A stretch of DNA of 64,000 nucleotides. It comes from Drosophila pseudoobscura. Lineage: Eukaryota; Arthropoda; Insecta; Diptera; Drosophilidae. Below, in pieces: positions 14,422 to 26,500 of this stretch. Numbering within the stretch: the first letter of the stretch is position 1; every line of letters begins with the position of its first letter. Below the pieces are notes generated by a model. That model was not told where the DNA came from. It made no database searches and worked only from the letters and a program-made list of their open reading frames with translations. Location of the stretch: NCBI RefSeq assembly GCF_009870125.1, contig NC_046679.1, positions 2,170,001-2,234,000 on the forward strand. The letters run 5' to 3'. The position numbers were made by a program, and so were the translations under genes.

Positions 14422-15309
14422 AAAACCGAATGCCCAAACCAATCTTGTCCCCATAGAGTGACTGGGCCGCGTCTCTATATAGCTATATAGCCGACGGTGA
14501 CAACGCTCGATTGATTTGCGGTGCAAATTGCTGGCAATTAATTCTTCATTAAAGCGTTTTCGCATAGCAGCTTCAGCTCGGACAACGTTTTTGCAGTGAA
14601 AATCGCCTTGGCTTTTGCAATACAAAGAAAACAGCAAAATGAGCAGATCTTTGGATCGCCGGATCGCTGGATCGGAGATCGATTGAGCGCTGGTTCGATC
14701 GTTCGTTTGGCTAATGCAATTACACGCTTACGGTCAAACGGCAACAGCTACTCGTAAGGGGCCGTCCCGGCTCTGCTCTGCCTCTTACTGATTTCATAAT
14801 GAAGGATTTTAATTAGCACCAAATGTGTAAAAGGTGCAAAGGAGAGCGGGGCGCACCACTGGCGTTTTACCAGCTAAATGAATGATTATCTCCAGATCCA
14901 GAAGGGGGGATGGGTCCTTTCTCATACCCATACTCGTACAGGGCTATGTTATCCCTAACACTTGCCGGACAAGTCAATTAATTAGTGAAGTGCGCGTCAA
15001 TAACCAGTTGGCTTAGATAGCTCTCTAGGTAGTCCACTTCTGCCCACTGGCCCCCGAGATCGGAGGCAGGAGCTACGCCTCACAAATCTTGTCATATTGC
15101 ATGTGCTTCCACATGGTTTTGCAATGAAGTTCACATTGCAATCGGCTCTGGCTGCCCCTGGGCAAGATAAGCTCCGTAGATAGTAGTGCCACTCCGTCCA
15201 CGTGGGTTGGGCTCTGCGGCACACACGCATGCGCCTGCCTGCCACTGTCCCATATGACAGGTTCCAAATGCTGTTTAATTACTCAGCTGCTGAACAACAA
15301 CCACATCTA

Positions 15310-15354
15310 CGAATACGAGTACGAATACGAATGCGAATGCGAATGCGAGTACGA
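15310..15354. repeat. GAATAC/GAATGC/GAGTAC hexamer array
   Basis: About seven tandem hexamers of the form GARTRC in the Dr intron, showing stepwise divergence between units. Confidence 0.8.
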
Positions 15355-18300
15355 ACAGCAGAAGTTCAAATTAGTGGCACTGCCAATTGTCTACAAATAT
15401 TTAGCAAATGTTTGCCGTTGTCTGAATGTATTCCTCAACCTTGCGGGGGCCTATGCAGTGGCTCTTCTCCCACCTATGCCTGCCCCGCCTGAGCCACACC
15501 ACCGCGCCGCCTCCTTTGGCTGCTGGCTGCTGCCTTTGTCTGGCTTCCTCCCTGACTTGGTAATTTAATGCAAATAAATTTTATTTGCCAAAACATACAT
15601 CAAAATGTCTGCGCCAGGCACACCTACCCCTTCCCCCCTTATCCGCGTGTGTGTGTGTGTGTTGCATGCAACGTTGTGTGGCTGTGTATTTAGTACAGCT
15701 TATGCACGTTAGATGGCGTGCAGAATGCAAATATTATTTTAGCTTTTGACTGCCGTTCGGCGTCTTCGCTGGAGCCTTGCAAATGGTGTTAAAACGCATG
15801 CAAAAGCCCCATCCCCTGCCGCTCCCCCCGCTCTGGCCAGCTCTGCTCTGTTGTCCACTCAATCCTCGCCAGATACTAGTCTTCACAACCTCCAGCTACT
15901 CCTCTTCCTCTTGCTCTGCCACCAGATACCCCCTGCTCCTCGTCCAGCAGCCGTCTGTCAACGTTTAAATTGCTGCCAACCCGTTGAAAATTGCGTGTTT
16001 TGGGTGGGCGTAGCTGACATGCCACACCTACCGTTTTTGGCCAGGCTTACTCCCTCTCCCTCTCTTTCACTCACTCACTCGCTTGTGTGTGTGTGTGTGT
16101 GCGTGTGTGCTGGCTTCTATGTACTCCACGTATTTATGCAATGACTCCCAAGTTGTTGCTCGTTTGTTCAGCTTGAAAATTAATTTCTATAATGGCTGCC
16201 AAGAAATGCAGCTGCAATGAAATGGTGGCTCGGATGGGGGTACGTGACTTGACTGCGCTTCCAATTAGTTAAATTATGAAAGCACATGGGAATTCTTCCA
16301 CTTTTCAGCACGATAATAATTGAGTTTTCCCTTTGCTGATGGATGGTGTGGGCCACACACCAGAACAACCCATGACGGCTGTGTGTGTGTTCCAAAATCC
16401 TAATCGGAGACAGTTTACGTTAATAGGCCATGAAAAAATACTAACCAAAAGGTAGGGCCGACAAACGGTAGCGGATACCAGATACAGTTTAAGATACAGA
16501 GCACAGTAATGCCACCTACAGGTACAGATACTTCAAACGTTCTGGCAAGGCACTAAGTACCTAACACTTGACATAATGCGGCGGCAGATAGCCCTCGGCA
16601 CAGGTCGCACAAGCCACAGGCAGAGCCACGGGCAGGGGCAGAAGCACACAAACGGGGATCCGGGGATCCGAATCGGGCTCGGGATCGGGATCGGGATCAT
16701 CAGTCAGTCAGCGGCAACCTGCTGCGCTAATGAGACCTGCTGAGGCAGGGCCAGAGACTGAGCAGAGCCAGGGGGGAACCAGAAAAAACAGCTGCCAAAT
16801 GAAACAAAGTGAAATGAAGTTGTATACTTATACGTATACCCGTCTCCCCGTACTCCCATGTTATATATGCAGCAGTTGACAGCCAAATGACAAAATAAGC
16901 GGCAAATGTTTGGAATAGTTTGTTCTTCTATAAAGAGGGACAAAGGAGAACTCAAGTGGAAGTGGGAGACGATGATGATGATGATGGCTAGAGAATGATG
17001 AAGAGCCACATTAAGATTGATTCATTTCGATTCTAGAATGCGTTGACATGATTTCCTATCGATTGATGTGTACCTCAGAGCTCCAGAATCGAATTTCCAT
17101 TCTCTCCGTAGCCACTCATTACCATAACCCTAGTGGTTTCCATAACTTTGGAGCATGCAAAATACTAGACGACGCCCTTTCATGACTCTTGGCCCGGGCC
17201 GCACTGACAGCTTTATAAAACAATGCGAGGGTCCAGCAAAAAAGGCCCAGCACAGCACAGCACAACAAAAACAGGAACAATGGCAGCCACAAAAACGCTG
17301 CAAATTTACACTTTTTTGCTGCTGGGGTTTTCCTTGCCGTATTGCGGCTGGTGTTTGTTGGGCAACTTTAAAAGGCGGAAACGCAAAGTTCGCGGATGCC
17401 AGAGCGGAAGGTAAAGTTCACATGTCCGTCAGCCGGGCCGCCGCATCAAAGTGCGACTCCTTCGGGTGTGCACTCTTTTTTGTGGGCCAGGAAGTGGTGC
17501 CTGGTGCAAAGTGTGAACTGTTCATGCAGATACAGATCGGATCGCTTAGACTCGCTTCAATTAGTCTGGTCAGTCAGTCAGTCAGTCTGACAACCTTTTT
17601 ATGCGATTATTATTAGATTTTCTTTCGTTTGGGGGGCTGGCTGCCACAGACCGGAAAACACCGACCGCCGAAAAAAGCGACAGCCAATGAATAATCAGAC
17701 AGAGCCAATTGAGTTAAATCAAAACCGACGCGACGCTGATGCTGACGCTGATGCTGACGATGTGCTGGATGAGATGATGATGAAGCGAGTAATGGGCCAC
17801 CAGCAATCAGGCATATTTCATTGTTTTATTTAAAGCATCACAGTAATAATTGCCACGCACTTTGACTACAACCGAGAGACCCAACAGCCGAGAGGACCAG
17901 CACTCATGATCGTGCTCATGGAGAGGGCGATGGGCGGCCATGATGGAGCACCCGCATTGGAGAGAGTCATTGTCGCCGGCGTGCCTCATCGATGCCAATT
18001 AAGGCGAGGGGCAGCAGTTAATTGAATTAAAATGCGACACAAAATGGTGCAGATAAAGCAGCCAGGGAGAAAGACAAAGAGAAGGAGCGAGGTGTGGGGT
18101 GAATACCTCCATAAGCTGTATCGGTTATGAATATTTTCCTAGCTTTGAATGGCATATGCATATTGCTCAGGGAAACATTTCGAATTTCAGACTCAATTAA
18201 GCAAATTTATATCCGCTGAAGACTATCATTTGCCATTTTCCAGGCGGACAAGTGAATATTTTCATTTCCAAATGAACAAACGGGTTAAGAAAGTTCAAAT

Positions 18301-18502
18301 TTCTCAAAAATGTCTAGCAAAGTGTTTTAAAAATAACAGGGGGAAAAAACCCTCGAACATGGTTTGAAAAGCGGCTTAAAAAACCCTAAACAGAATCGGT
18401 TAAGCAAATGTTTCCGCCAAAAGTTTATCATTTCCTATTCAGACACAGCATGAGGACACGTAAGACAACAAAAGAGTAACATTAATATAAGGCGACACTT
18501 AC

Positions 18503-19823
18503 CTCCACCGAATCCTTGTCCCGGAAACAGGCCCGGCGGCCCAAAAGGCGGCATTTGCCGGGCGCCCGGCCAGGGCACACCGGCACCCATGCCTCCCCAG
18601 GCTACTGCAGCGGCGGCCAGAGCACTGAACGGCGTCGGTCGGATGGGCACGTGTCCGGAGGCGGCCAGAGCCGCCGGCGAGAGGATGGTCGATTGCATCT
18701 GGGACGAGGGATTGCCGCCGTGGGGCGACTCTAGCGACTTTCTGCTCTCCAGGCCGTCTGGTGTGGAGCGCGGCGAGTCATCGGCATTCATGTCCTCGAT
18801 ATCCACAATGGAGTCCTCCTCCTCGTCGTGATCCACATCGTGCTCGTGCAGCATGTCCTCGTCGTATTCCAATTCTGAGTCCGTGTGGCTGCCCAGCGGC
18901 GAGTGCCGCTCGTTCTTGGCGGGTGTGGAGCTTCCCAGGTGCGCTGTCCCCGCTCCTGCTCCGCTGGCGGCGGATGCCACCGGCGTGGAGTTGGGCGTGG
19001 AGCTGGTGGAGGCGGGTGGGGATGTGGCGCGGGCATCGGCCTGGGCCTGTGCCTGACGCAGTTGCGCCATCGCCGCCGCTGCCGCCGCCTGCTGGTGCTG
19101 GTGCTGGGCATGGGCGGCTGCTGCCGCATGGGCGGCGTGCAGCAAGTGGGCGTGGTGGGCTACGGCGGCGGGATGGAAGGCATGCGTGGCTGTGGGCTGT
19201 CCCGCCGGCGGCATCTGCGGCGGCGGAGTTCCCGCTGCACTGCCTTGGGAGAGGGGCGAGGTGGCGGCGGAGCTGGAGAGATTCGTGGGCGCATCGCTGG
19301 CCTGGTTGGTGGGCGTCCGCGGCCGCGTGTCTGCGAGGAGGGAGGCCACACTGAAGTTGCTCAGCCGGGAGGTGGTCTTGTGGAGGTGATGCGGTGGATG
19401 CACTGCAGCCAGCTGGAGAGCCGCCTGCTGCTGGTGGTGCTGTTGCTGCTGCTGCTGTTGCTGCTGGTGATGCTGCTGCTGCTGCTGTTGTTGCTGGTGA
19501 TGCTGGTGCTGTGCCTGTGCCTGGGCCAGGAGATGCTGCTGGTGGGCCAGCAGCAGGGCCGACGGCGATGTGGGACTGGAGAGCGGATGGAGTCCGGCCG
19601 CATGGGCCGTGGGACTGACGCTGCCCATCGAGGTGAGGGAATTGGCCAGGCTGTTGCTACCGCTGCTGCTCCCGCTGCTGCTGCTCCCGGAGCTGTTGCC
19701 CAGCGCTGTGGTCGGCGGCACCGTCGGGCTGGTCATCGTCTGGCGCAGACCCGTCACTGTCATGCTCGTCGCTGTGCTGGTGGGGGCTGTCGCTGGCGCT
19801 GGCTTGCTGGAAAGCTTTAACAT
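18503..19823 (-). CDS. Dr: Drop / muscle segment homeobox (Msx orthologue), exon 1
   Basis: This first coding exon gives residues 1-440 plus the first base of codon 441. The start is the ATG at 19823-19821, which opens a long frame beginning MLKLSSKPAP as expected for fly Dr. In order the protein has a Ser/Gly-rich stretch (about 40-57), a Gln/His run (about 105-133), an eh1-like Groucho-binding motif FSVASLL (157-163), His/Ala-rich segments (about 212-252) and an acidic block (about 315-349). A second eh1-like PFSALAA lies near 398-404, followed by a Gly/Pro-rich tail. The exon ends at a consensus donor (minus-strand GTAAGT at 18502-18497). If the intron were retained the frame would stop 22 codons later, without a homeodomain. 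Known role: nuclear homeodomain repressor that patterns the dorsal neuroectoderm and specifies muscle founders. Identity is very secure; the exact start is slightly less so. Confidence 0.96.
19412..19519 (-). repeat. CAG/CAC repeat encoding the Gln/His run of Dr
   Basis: Read on the gene's strand this is CAG/CAA with interspersed CAC/CAT, giving residues about 102-137 of Dr. Interruptions by His codons and CAA should stabilise its length. Confidence 0.85.
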
Positions 19824-20560
19824 AAAGCCTTCAGGGTCTGGGTTCGATTTCGATTTCGATGCGGCAGTTCGTTCACTTGGTTCAGGGTTTACTTGTGGGT
19901 TTTACTCAATGGTTTTATTCTTGCATTGCTCGTGGCATTGCTCAGAGATACTCTTGTACGAGTATGTTGTTTGTGTCGTTGTGGGTAATTTGTTTTGATT
20001 ATCGTTTAATTAATTCGCTCGTTCATCACACGCGTTCCTCAGATACATTTATATACACGCACAGAGTCACCTTCACACACGAACGCGCTGCTGCTGCTGC
20101 TGGATCTACAAGACGGAGAGAGAGATCTACGGAGAGACACGTCCTCTTGAGATCACGTTCACGAGTAAAGTGAACGACGGTCTCTGCGGCTGCCTCCACT
20201 GTGGCTCTGTGGCACTGCAGCACAACCACTGTGCGCGCTCACCCACACCACTGCACACGGAGGCACGCACACACAGCCGCCCGGTGGTGGCTTTTCAAAC
20301 CGGCTGGCGGACGGCCGACTGCCCTCTCGCGCTCTCGCTTGCTCTCCCTGGGCGCGCCATAAGCAGCGACACCATTTTTATTGGCCTAACTGTTTCGCCG
20401 CTCGCTCTCTCTCCCGCTCTCTTGTTGCGTTTTTTCTCGCGCCGCTGCTGTTTCTCCACTTTTCTGCTTGCGCCGCCTTCTTTTCGACTCTGTCTCGCTT
20501 CCAGTGTGGTGAGTTTTGGACAGAGACGGCTATACGCCGGCGCACAGTAGCTGTCCCGCT
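19824..20560 (-). promoter_or_regulatory. Dr: Dr 5' UTR and GAGA-rich promoter region
   Basis: This is the sequence immediately upstream of the Dr start codon. CTCTC pentamers (GAGAG on the gene's strand, the GAGA-factor core) occur at 20324, 20332, 20342, 20405-20413 and 20417, five clusters in about 100 bp. A GCCAT, the core of the Pleiohomeotic site, lies between them at 20356-20360. I could not place a TATA box or a consensus initiator with confidence. The transcription start is inferred to lie around 20.2-20.5 kb. GAGA-type, possibly Polycomb-responsive promoters are usual for developmental homeobox genes. Confidence 0.55.
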
Positions 20561-23500
20561 CGCACGCCTAATTATTATTGAATAATTCAATCTTTCGAGC
20601 ATTTTTCCTATACGAATGGGTATATGTTTTTCTGAGTTGCTGCGCTGCGCGTATTAGCATTTTATAACAAGCAGCGGCCGTCCGCTCCGTCCGTTTCCAC
20701 TTTGGTTTTTCACTGTTTTTCTTGGATCGACTTGTCTTCTTTTTCTTTTTGTCTTGTTTGGTTTTTGTTTTTGCCTAATGCCGTCTCGTTCTGTCGCTTC
20801 ACAGCTGCGGCTGGTGGCATTCATGACTTCATTTGAGTGCTCGCTCGGCAAATGCTGCCTACTGCCTGCTGCCTGCCGCCTGTCAACGTAATTGGCGGCG
20901 TCGTCGCTCCGTCTGGCCCGAGATGCTGATGCTGATGCTGTACCGCCCCCTCCCCCCACTCCACATCTCTCCGTAGGGAATGGGAACCAAAATTTAATTG
21001 GTACTCCGTGGCGTATGAGCAATGTCCTTAGCGAAAATAACAATATAATAAATAATAAGCCCATCATTATCATGGCCGAGCATCGTCAAAGTCGACGGCA
21101 CGGAACGGCACGGCATTATCGCAAAGCTGCAATCTCGGTCAGGAAATTATGTTTTTTCTTCTTTTTTCTCGGTTTCGCCTTTTCTGTCTTTTATGTCGCT
21201 CCTTCGGTGCGCACAACGCACCTCAAAAGATAAGCCATAAAAATCGTATCTGAGACCATAAATCGAGCATCCCTGGGCCCTGGCAAATCAATCACATATA
21301 CACACACACACACACATCTACAAATAAAAGATGCACAGATACACAGATGCGAATACAAATGCAAATAAATGTGAAATATGCAAGAATATATGTAGAATTT
21401 TGAAACCCCTTCCAGAACGACTCCAGCGCCCAAATAAGCTTTATAATGGGATTCGCCATAAATTGCATAAAATGGAAGATTTCCTCCTCTCTTCCTCTCT
21501 TTCTTCCCTCTGTGTGTGTCTTTCTCTCCCTACCCCCCGCTCTGCTCATAATTTTACTCTACAAATTAAACTCATTTTAAGGATTATTATGTGAAATTGT
21601 TGGCTTGAAAAGTTTTGCCAGCCATTGTTCTGCTCCTCTTTTGTTGGAGCTTTTCGTGGGGCAGGGTGCAGGCAGCAGGAAGTGGGTGGCGGAGAGGTGG
21701 CTGTGTGGGCGGGCGGAGTCTTTCCATTGGGAGTCTCTCCATTTCGGGGTGAAAGTTGGTGAAAGGATTGTAATCGCTATAGAGAGAGTGGGAGTCAAAT
21801 AAAGAGCTCAATTAGAACAGTCGAGGGAGGAGAATGAATGCTGGGAGCTCATTAGGAAGCTTACGAATGGAAATTAAAAATTGTTTATTATTTGATATAA
21901 TCTTTCATTAATTTAAGACGAGCAAAATAAAGGAAAATAATGGGAGCTTTAAATGAAAAATAAAAATTTAATTATACTACCACAATTTCAATTAATTTAT
22001 TTGCTGTTGCGGAATATTCCGACAGAACGCTCTAGAGAATTGGATTACGGCGAAAATATTGTTCGAAAACGATCTCTAATAAAGGGAGATTCATTTCAAA
22101 GTACCTCTCGAACTAGATATCACCCAATAATCCCATTTATTATCTTCACACATTTACCATCCACTCAATTAACAAATGATATATGTATTTCTCTTTACCA
22201 CTTTTCCACCGCCCCCTTTCTGCATCCCGCACCGCTCAGCCCCCGCATCTGGGCACTAATGAAAACATTTCAGATCTCGGACAGTTGAGCACTTCATTAT
22301 ACCCAAGTATTCCGCTTTCTTTTCAATTAAACATTTTCAAATGCCAACCAAACGCGATAATAAAGAGGAGGAGGATGGATGGATGGATGGCTGAAGGCCC
22401 TCTCCTCATTAATATCATTGTCTTCATCTCATTTTCTCAAGTCCGCTGGCCGTTGGCACAAACAATTATAGCCAATTACAAATATTAATTTCTCAGACGA
22501 AGCACGTCGAGAGTGTTTCTTTCATTTTCCTCCGCGTCCGACCATCATCATTATTCATTGCGCTTTGAAATACGCAAATGAGAGCCGAAAAAGAATATAT
22601 ATATACTATACTCGTATACTCATATATAAAAAAAACGAGGCGCAAATTAATTTTTCAATAAGCATCAAAAGCGAGTCTCCCCCTCTTGTACTCCATCCAA
22701 CGGCCAAGATGAAACGACACCGGCAGCGGGGCTGCCAGTTGGCCAACAACAAGTCCACGCTTTGGACCAACTTGGCCAATTGATAAATGGCCGCCGCTTT
22801 GGCTCTGCCTCGGGCTCTGGATCTGGCTGTGTCTCTGACTGCGGGCCCCTGTCGATGGCAGTGCCGCGTCCAAAAGCGGCTTGTATGTAAATGTTTTGAT
22901 AGTTTTTCATAATTTTTCGGAATTTATATTTCTCTCCGTCCGAATCGTGTTTGATTTTATTTGCCGCCCCGTCACTTGGAAGCTGTCCGCGAGGCTGGGG
23001 CAGGAGTGGGGTCTCTCTCTCTCACTCTGTGTGTGTGGGTGTTGCATATTTATGTGGGTCGAGTGGAGCGTTTTTTTTCCATCAATTAAATGAGAATTTT
23101 GTTGCTGTTTGTGTGCCTGGTGTTTTATTGTGCAATTAATTCGGAATTGAATTGCATAATTGTTTGTATCCGAGAGTGAGCAATTACCCAGTCAACAAAT
23201 TGGCCATAAAACAGTTAGATCCGAATATATCATACGATAGATAAAGTTATAGGTCGTGTGGAGAGGTATTACACCTGTACGCCCATCTGCATTATTTTAC
23301 CCGAATTAAGAAGTATTTTCCCGTCTAATTACCAGCCCCCCTCCATTTTAGGCAATCCTTGAGGCTACCTACACATTTTAGTTTTCCCAAAGTGTAAATC
23401 TGATCAACGGAGGACTACAGTGTACACCACAGAGTCCCGGGAAGGCAGCCAAGCGGGGCATAATCAAAATTTCATTATCATTATCCCTGCGATGCGTTAA

Positions 23501-26500
23501 ATCGCTTAAACAGGCCAAAAAGCGGAGCGGAATCCACCCCCAGCCAAGCAACCAGCCAGCCAGCCAACAAACGCTTGACATGTTGACAGTTCCGAAAATG
23601 TGGGAAGGACCGAAGGACGAGGCTGGTGCGAAATTTACTCAATAAATGTTATTGAGCCAAGGCACGCAGGATGAACCAGGAGAAAGGGATGGAGCGACTC
23701 ACAGAGAGAGTGAGAGATAGAGCGAGGCAGATGGAGATGGAGTGGGAAAAGGGAAGCTTCTGTGGGGTTGTTTGGCGAGTAAATAAACCATCCCCCTGCA
23801 CCACACACACACAGACTCCTGCTCTCTCACACACACACACACACAGCACACAGCAGTCTCTTTCAATGCGGTTGTCAGTCAGTCATTTAGTCACAGCGGC
23901 TGTTGTGGCAATTGCGGCTGCCTCACACACACACACAGCTATATGGATAGCCCTGCTAAACGGTTGGGTGTTGATGGCCGTCGGCCCGGACCCGGCCCCG
24001 TCTCCGTCCCCGACTCCAGCTATGGTTCTGGCACGGCCCTGATGATGGCGCGCTCGTTTATTGAATTACATCCGCATGGCTGAGCATTTAACGAGCTCTG
24101 GCTCTTGGGTGTCGTTTTGCTGATGGCGTAAATGTTTGCCAAACAACAAGCAAATAAATAAAGTTCTGATTTGGCACTGATTGCCTTGTCGTCATCGTCA
24201 TCGCCCACGTCCTCGTCCTCGGGTGGGTTAGTGGGTGGTGGGTTGCCTCAGACCTTGAGCTCTCCGAGTCAATCAGAATCTACATTGACTGACACTCGCC
24301 CTGGCCCTCCTACTCCTGCCCCTGCCCCTGCTCATCTTCTACCCCATTTTGGCCACTTTGCTCACATAATAATTGCCAAACGATAGCCCGACGTGTGTCG
24401 CTTATGATTATCATTACATTTTTGTCTATTTGCTTGGTCTCTGCCATTTTTATTAATTTATTTTGTATTCTGCGTTTTGTATTTGTCCTGTTCGGTGTGT
24501 ACAGCATTATTCCTTCCCTAGAAAAGTTCTTATCTTCATTGCCGGCATTAATAGCGATAAGCGTAGGACAGGCAAAACTCCAGAGAGCCCCAGAAGCAGC
24601 ACGAGACACCCCGACCCAACCTCAGCCCTGAGTCCTGTGTCCCATAAAAATGTAAATCAAATAAATTTACCTAATATCAAATTTCCCCTTCATCAGCAAG
24701 CAGGCTAACAAGGCTATGCCACCACCCACTCCTGCCACACACACACACACACAGCTTTTTACCCTGGTTCCAAAACTTTACACCCTCTTGACGCTACTCC
24801 TTCGCCACTCCGCTCCTCTCCGTGTTCCTCCCCGGGCAGCATCATCATCATCATTCACGCTCATCCTTTATCCGCTCGTTTAACAATCGTTTAATAATTT
24901 AGCCTGGTAAATAACACTAACACTCCAATCCAGGACCAGACCCAGACCCAGCCCCAGTAGCTTCCTTGGAAAAAGGCGTACAGTGCGTGGGTTGGTTGGC
25001 TGCTTTATACAGTGGAACAATATTCAAACATGAGTGCTTTTAATGGATTGTTATGGTAATGAAAACAGTAAAAATTCGGAGTTTTAGGGCGTTTTAGCCA
25101 AGTTTCTTTGGAACAAAATAAATTTCACCAATAAGCGGAATTAAATCTCATTTTTATATAAATAAGCTATTGGAATACGATTCTATGGAACTAAGGCTTT
25201 TTCTAGTACTTTTTCGCTACAATAATCTTTAAGAAAGTCTCCTATGTCATTTACAATTAATTTAATGAATGCATGAGTACTAAATTCAGTCTAAAAATCT
25301 CTCCTGTTTCGAAATGTGAACACTTCAATGATGGAATTTATTTATGCATCTCTTGTTTTATATGAAATATTCCTTATTGGAACGATTAACTCGTATTAAG
25401 AACTTTCCTTTAAGAATCGTTTGGTATCATCTGAAACCGTTGCAGGTACCTTTGCGATCATGGTCCATTGCCTAAGTAAATACTTGCCATATTATTGATT
25501 TCTAAGTAGCATCCCTAATGCACTTTCTTGTCCCACCGTGCCCACTGGGCGTCCCTGTGCGCTTTTATCCTTCGCAGCATATTAGCTACTATCATGCGCC
25601 AAACCGCAACCCCCACATACCAAAACCTCATCATTCCCATTCTCTTGCTCTGATCCTGGATCTGCTCTGCTCCCCTGCAAAGCAAACCGAAAACCCACGG
25701 AGCTGGTGGCTGGTGGCTGGTGGCTGCTGGTCGTTGGGGCGGATACTTGGCTCGAGTCATTTAGCCATTTAACTTTGGCTTAATTCAATTTGCAATTTTT
25801 CAAAAGCCTTCGGCTTTGGCTTCGGTTTTGGTTGTGCCTCCGATGGGATGCTGTGAACGAGATACTGGAAGGGGGCTTGGGGGTGGGAATTGTGGGGGAA
25901 GCATACGCTTTTCAAGCGTTTTTATGGGCTTCTGCCTTTTGGGGGTTGACTTTTGTAATTTCAGCCGGCTGCTTCCTGGCGCAGGATGTGCGGTTCTGTC
26001 GCCTTTTATGTGTCTACTCCTCCCTCTCCCTCCGGAGGCTGTGCAGTGTTCTCCCTGGGCATATATTTACTTTCTGGAGGTTTTCTGTGTGCGCAAAGCC
26101 AGCCGTGGCCGTGGCCGTGGCCCGACCCTGGCTCTGAGGCGGCCCTTGGCTTTATTTGTCGACGCTTGGCTAATGAATTTTGATTGTTTTCGCGTGGGAG
26201 GACTCTCCGCCCCCCCATAAATGGATGGAGCCCCCTCCGATGCTGTCGGCCGTCTTTGTTTCGCTTAATTACAACTTAATTGCGCTTTAGACGAACAAAT
26301 TTTCAGCTTCCCATAAAGGAAACTGATTCAAAAGTCTTTGACTTTGTCTGCCGACAGCGGCAGCGGCAGCTAAAATCAAATTAGCTAAATGTATTTATCT
26401 TGTCAATTTGCAGACGCGATTGCAACTGCAGATCCACAGATTCTACTATGTATATCCGCAGCCATATCCATTGCCAATCACATACGAGGATCCCAGGGCC

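Noticed and set aside
14680..14702. GGTTCGATC resembling a tRNA B box
   Set aside because: The TTCGA core is followed by GATCGTTCG repeats, with no A box or acceptor stem at a suitable distance.
18565..19820. Long plus-strand frames opposite Dr exon 1, up to 311 codons
   Set aside because: They are antisense shadows of the Gln/Ala/His/Gly-rich Dr coding sequence, and have no independent homology.
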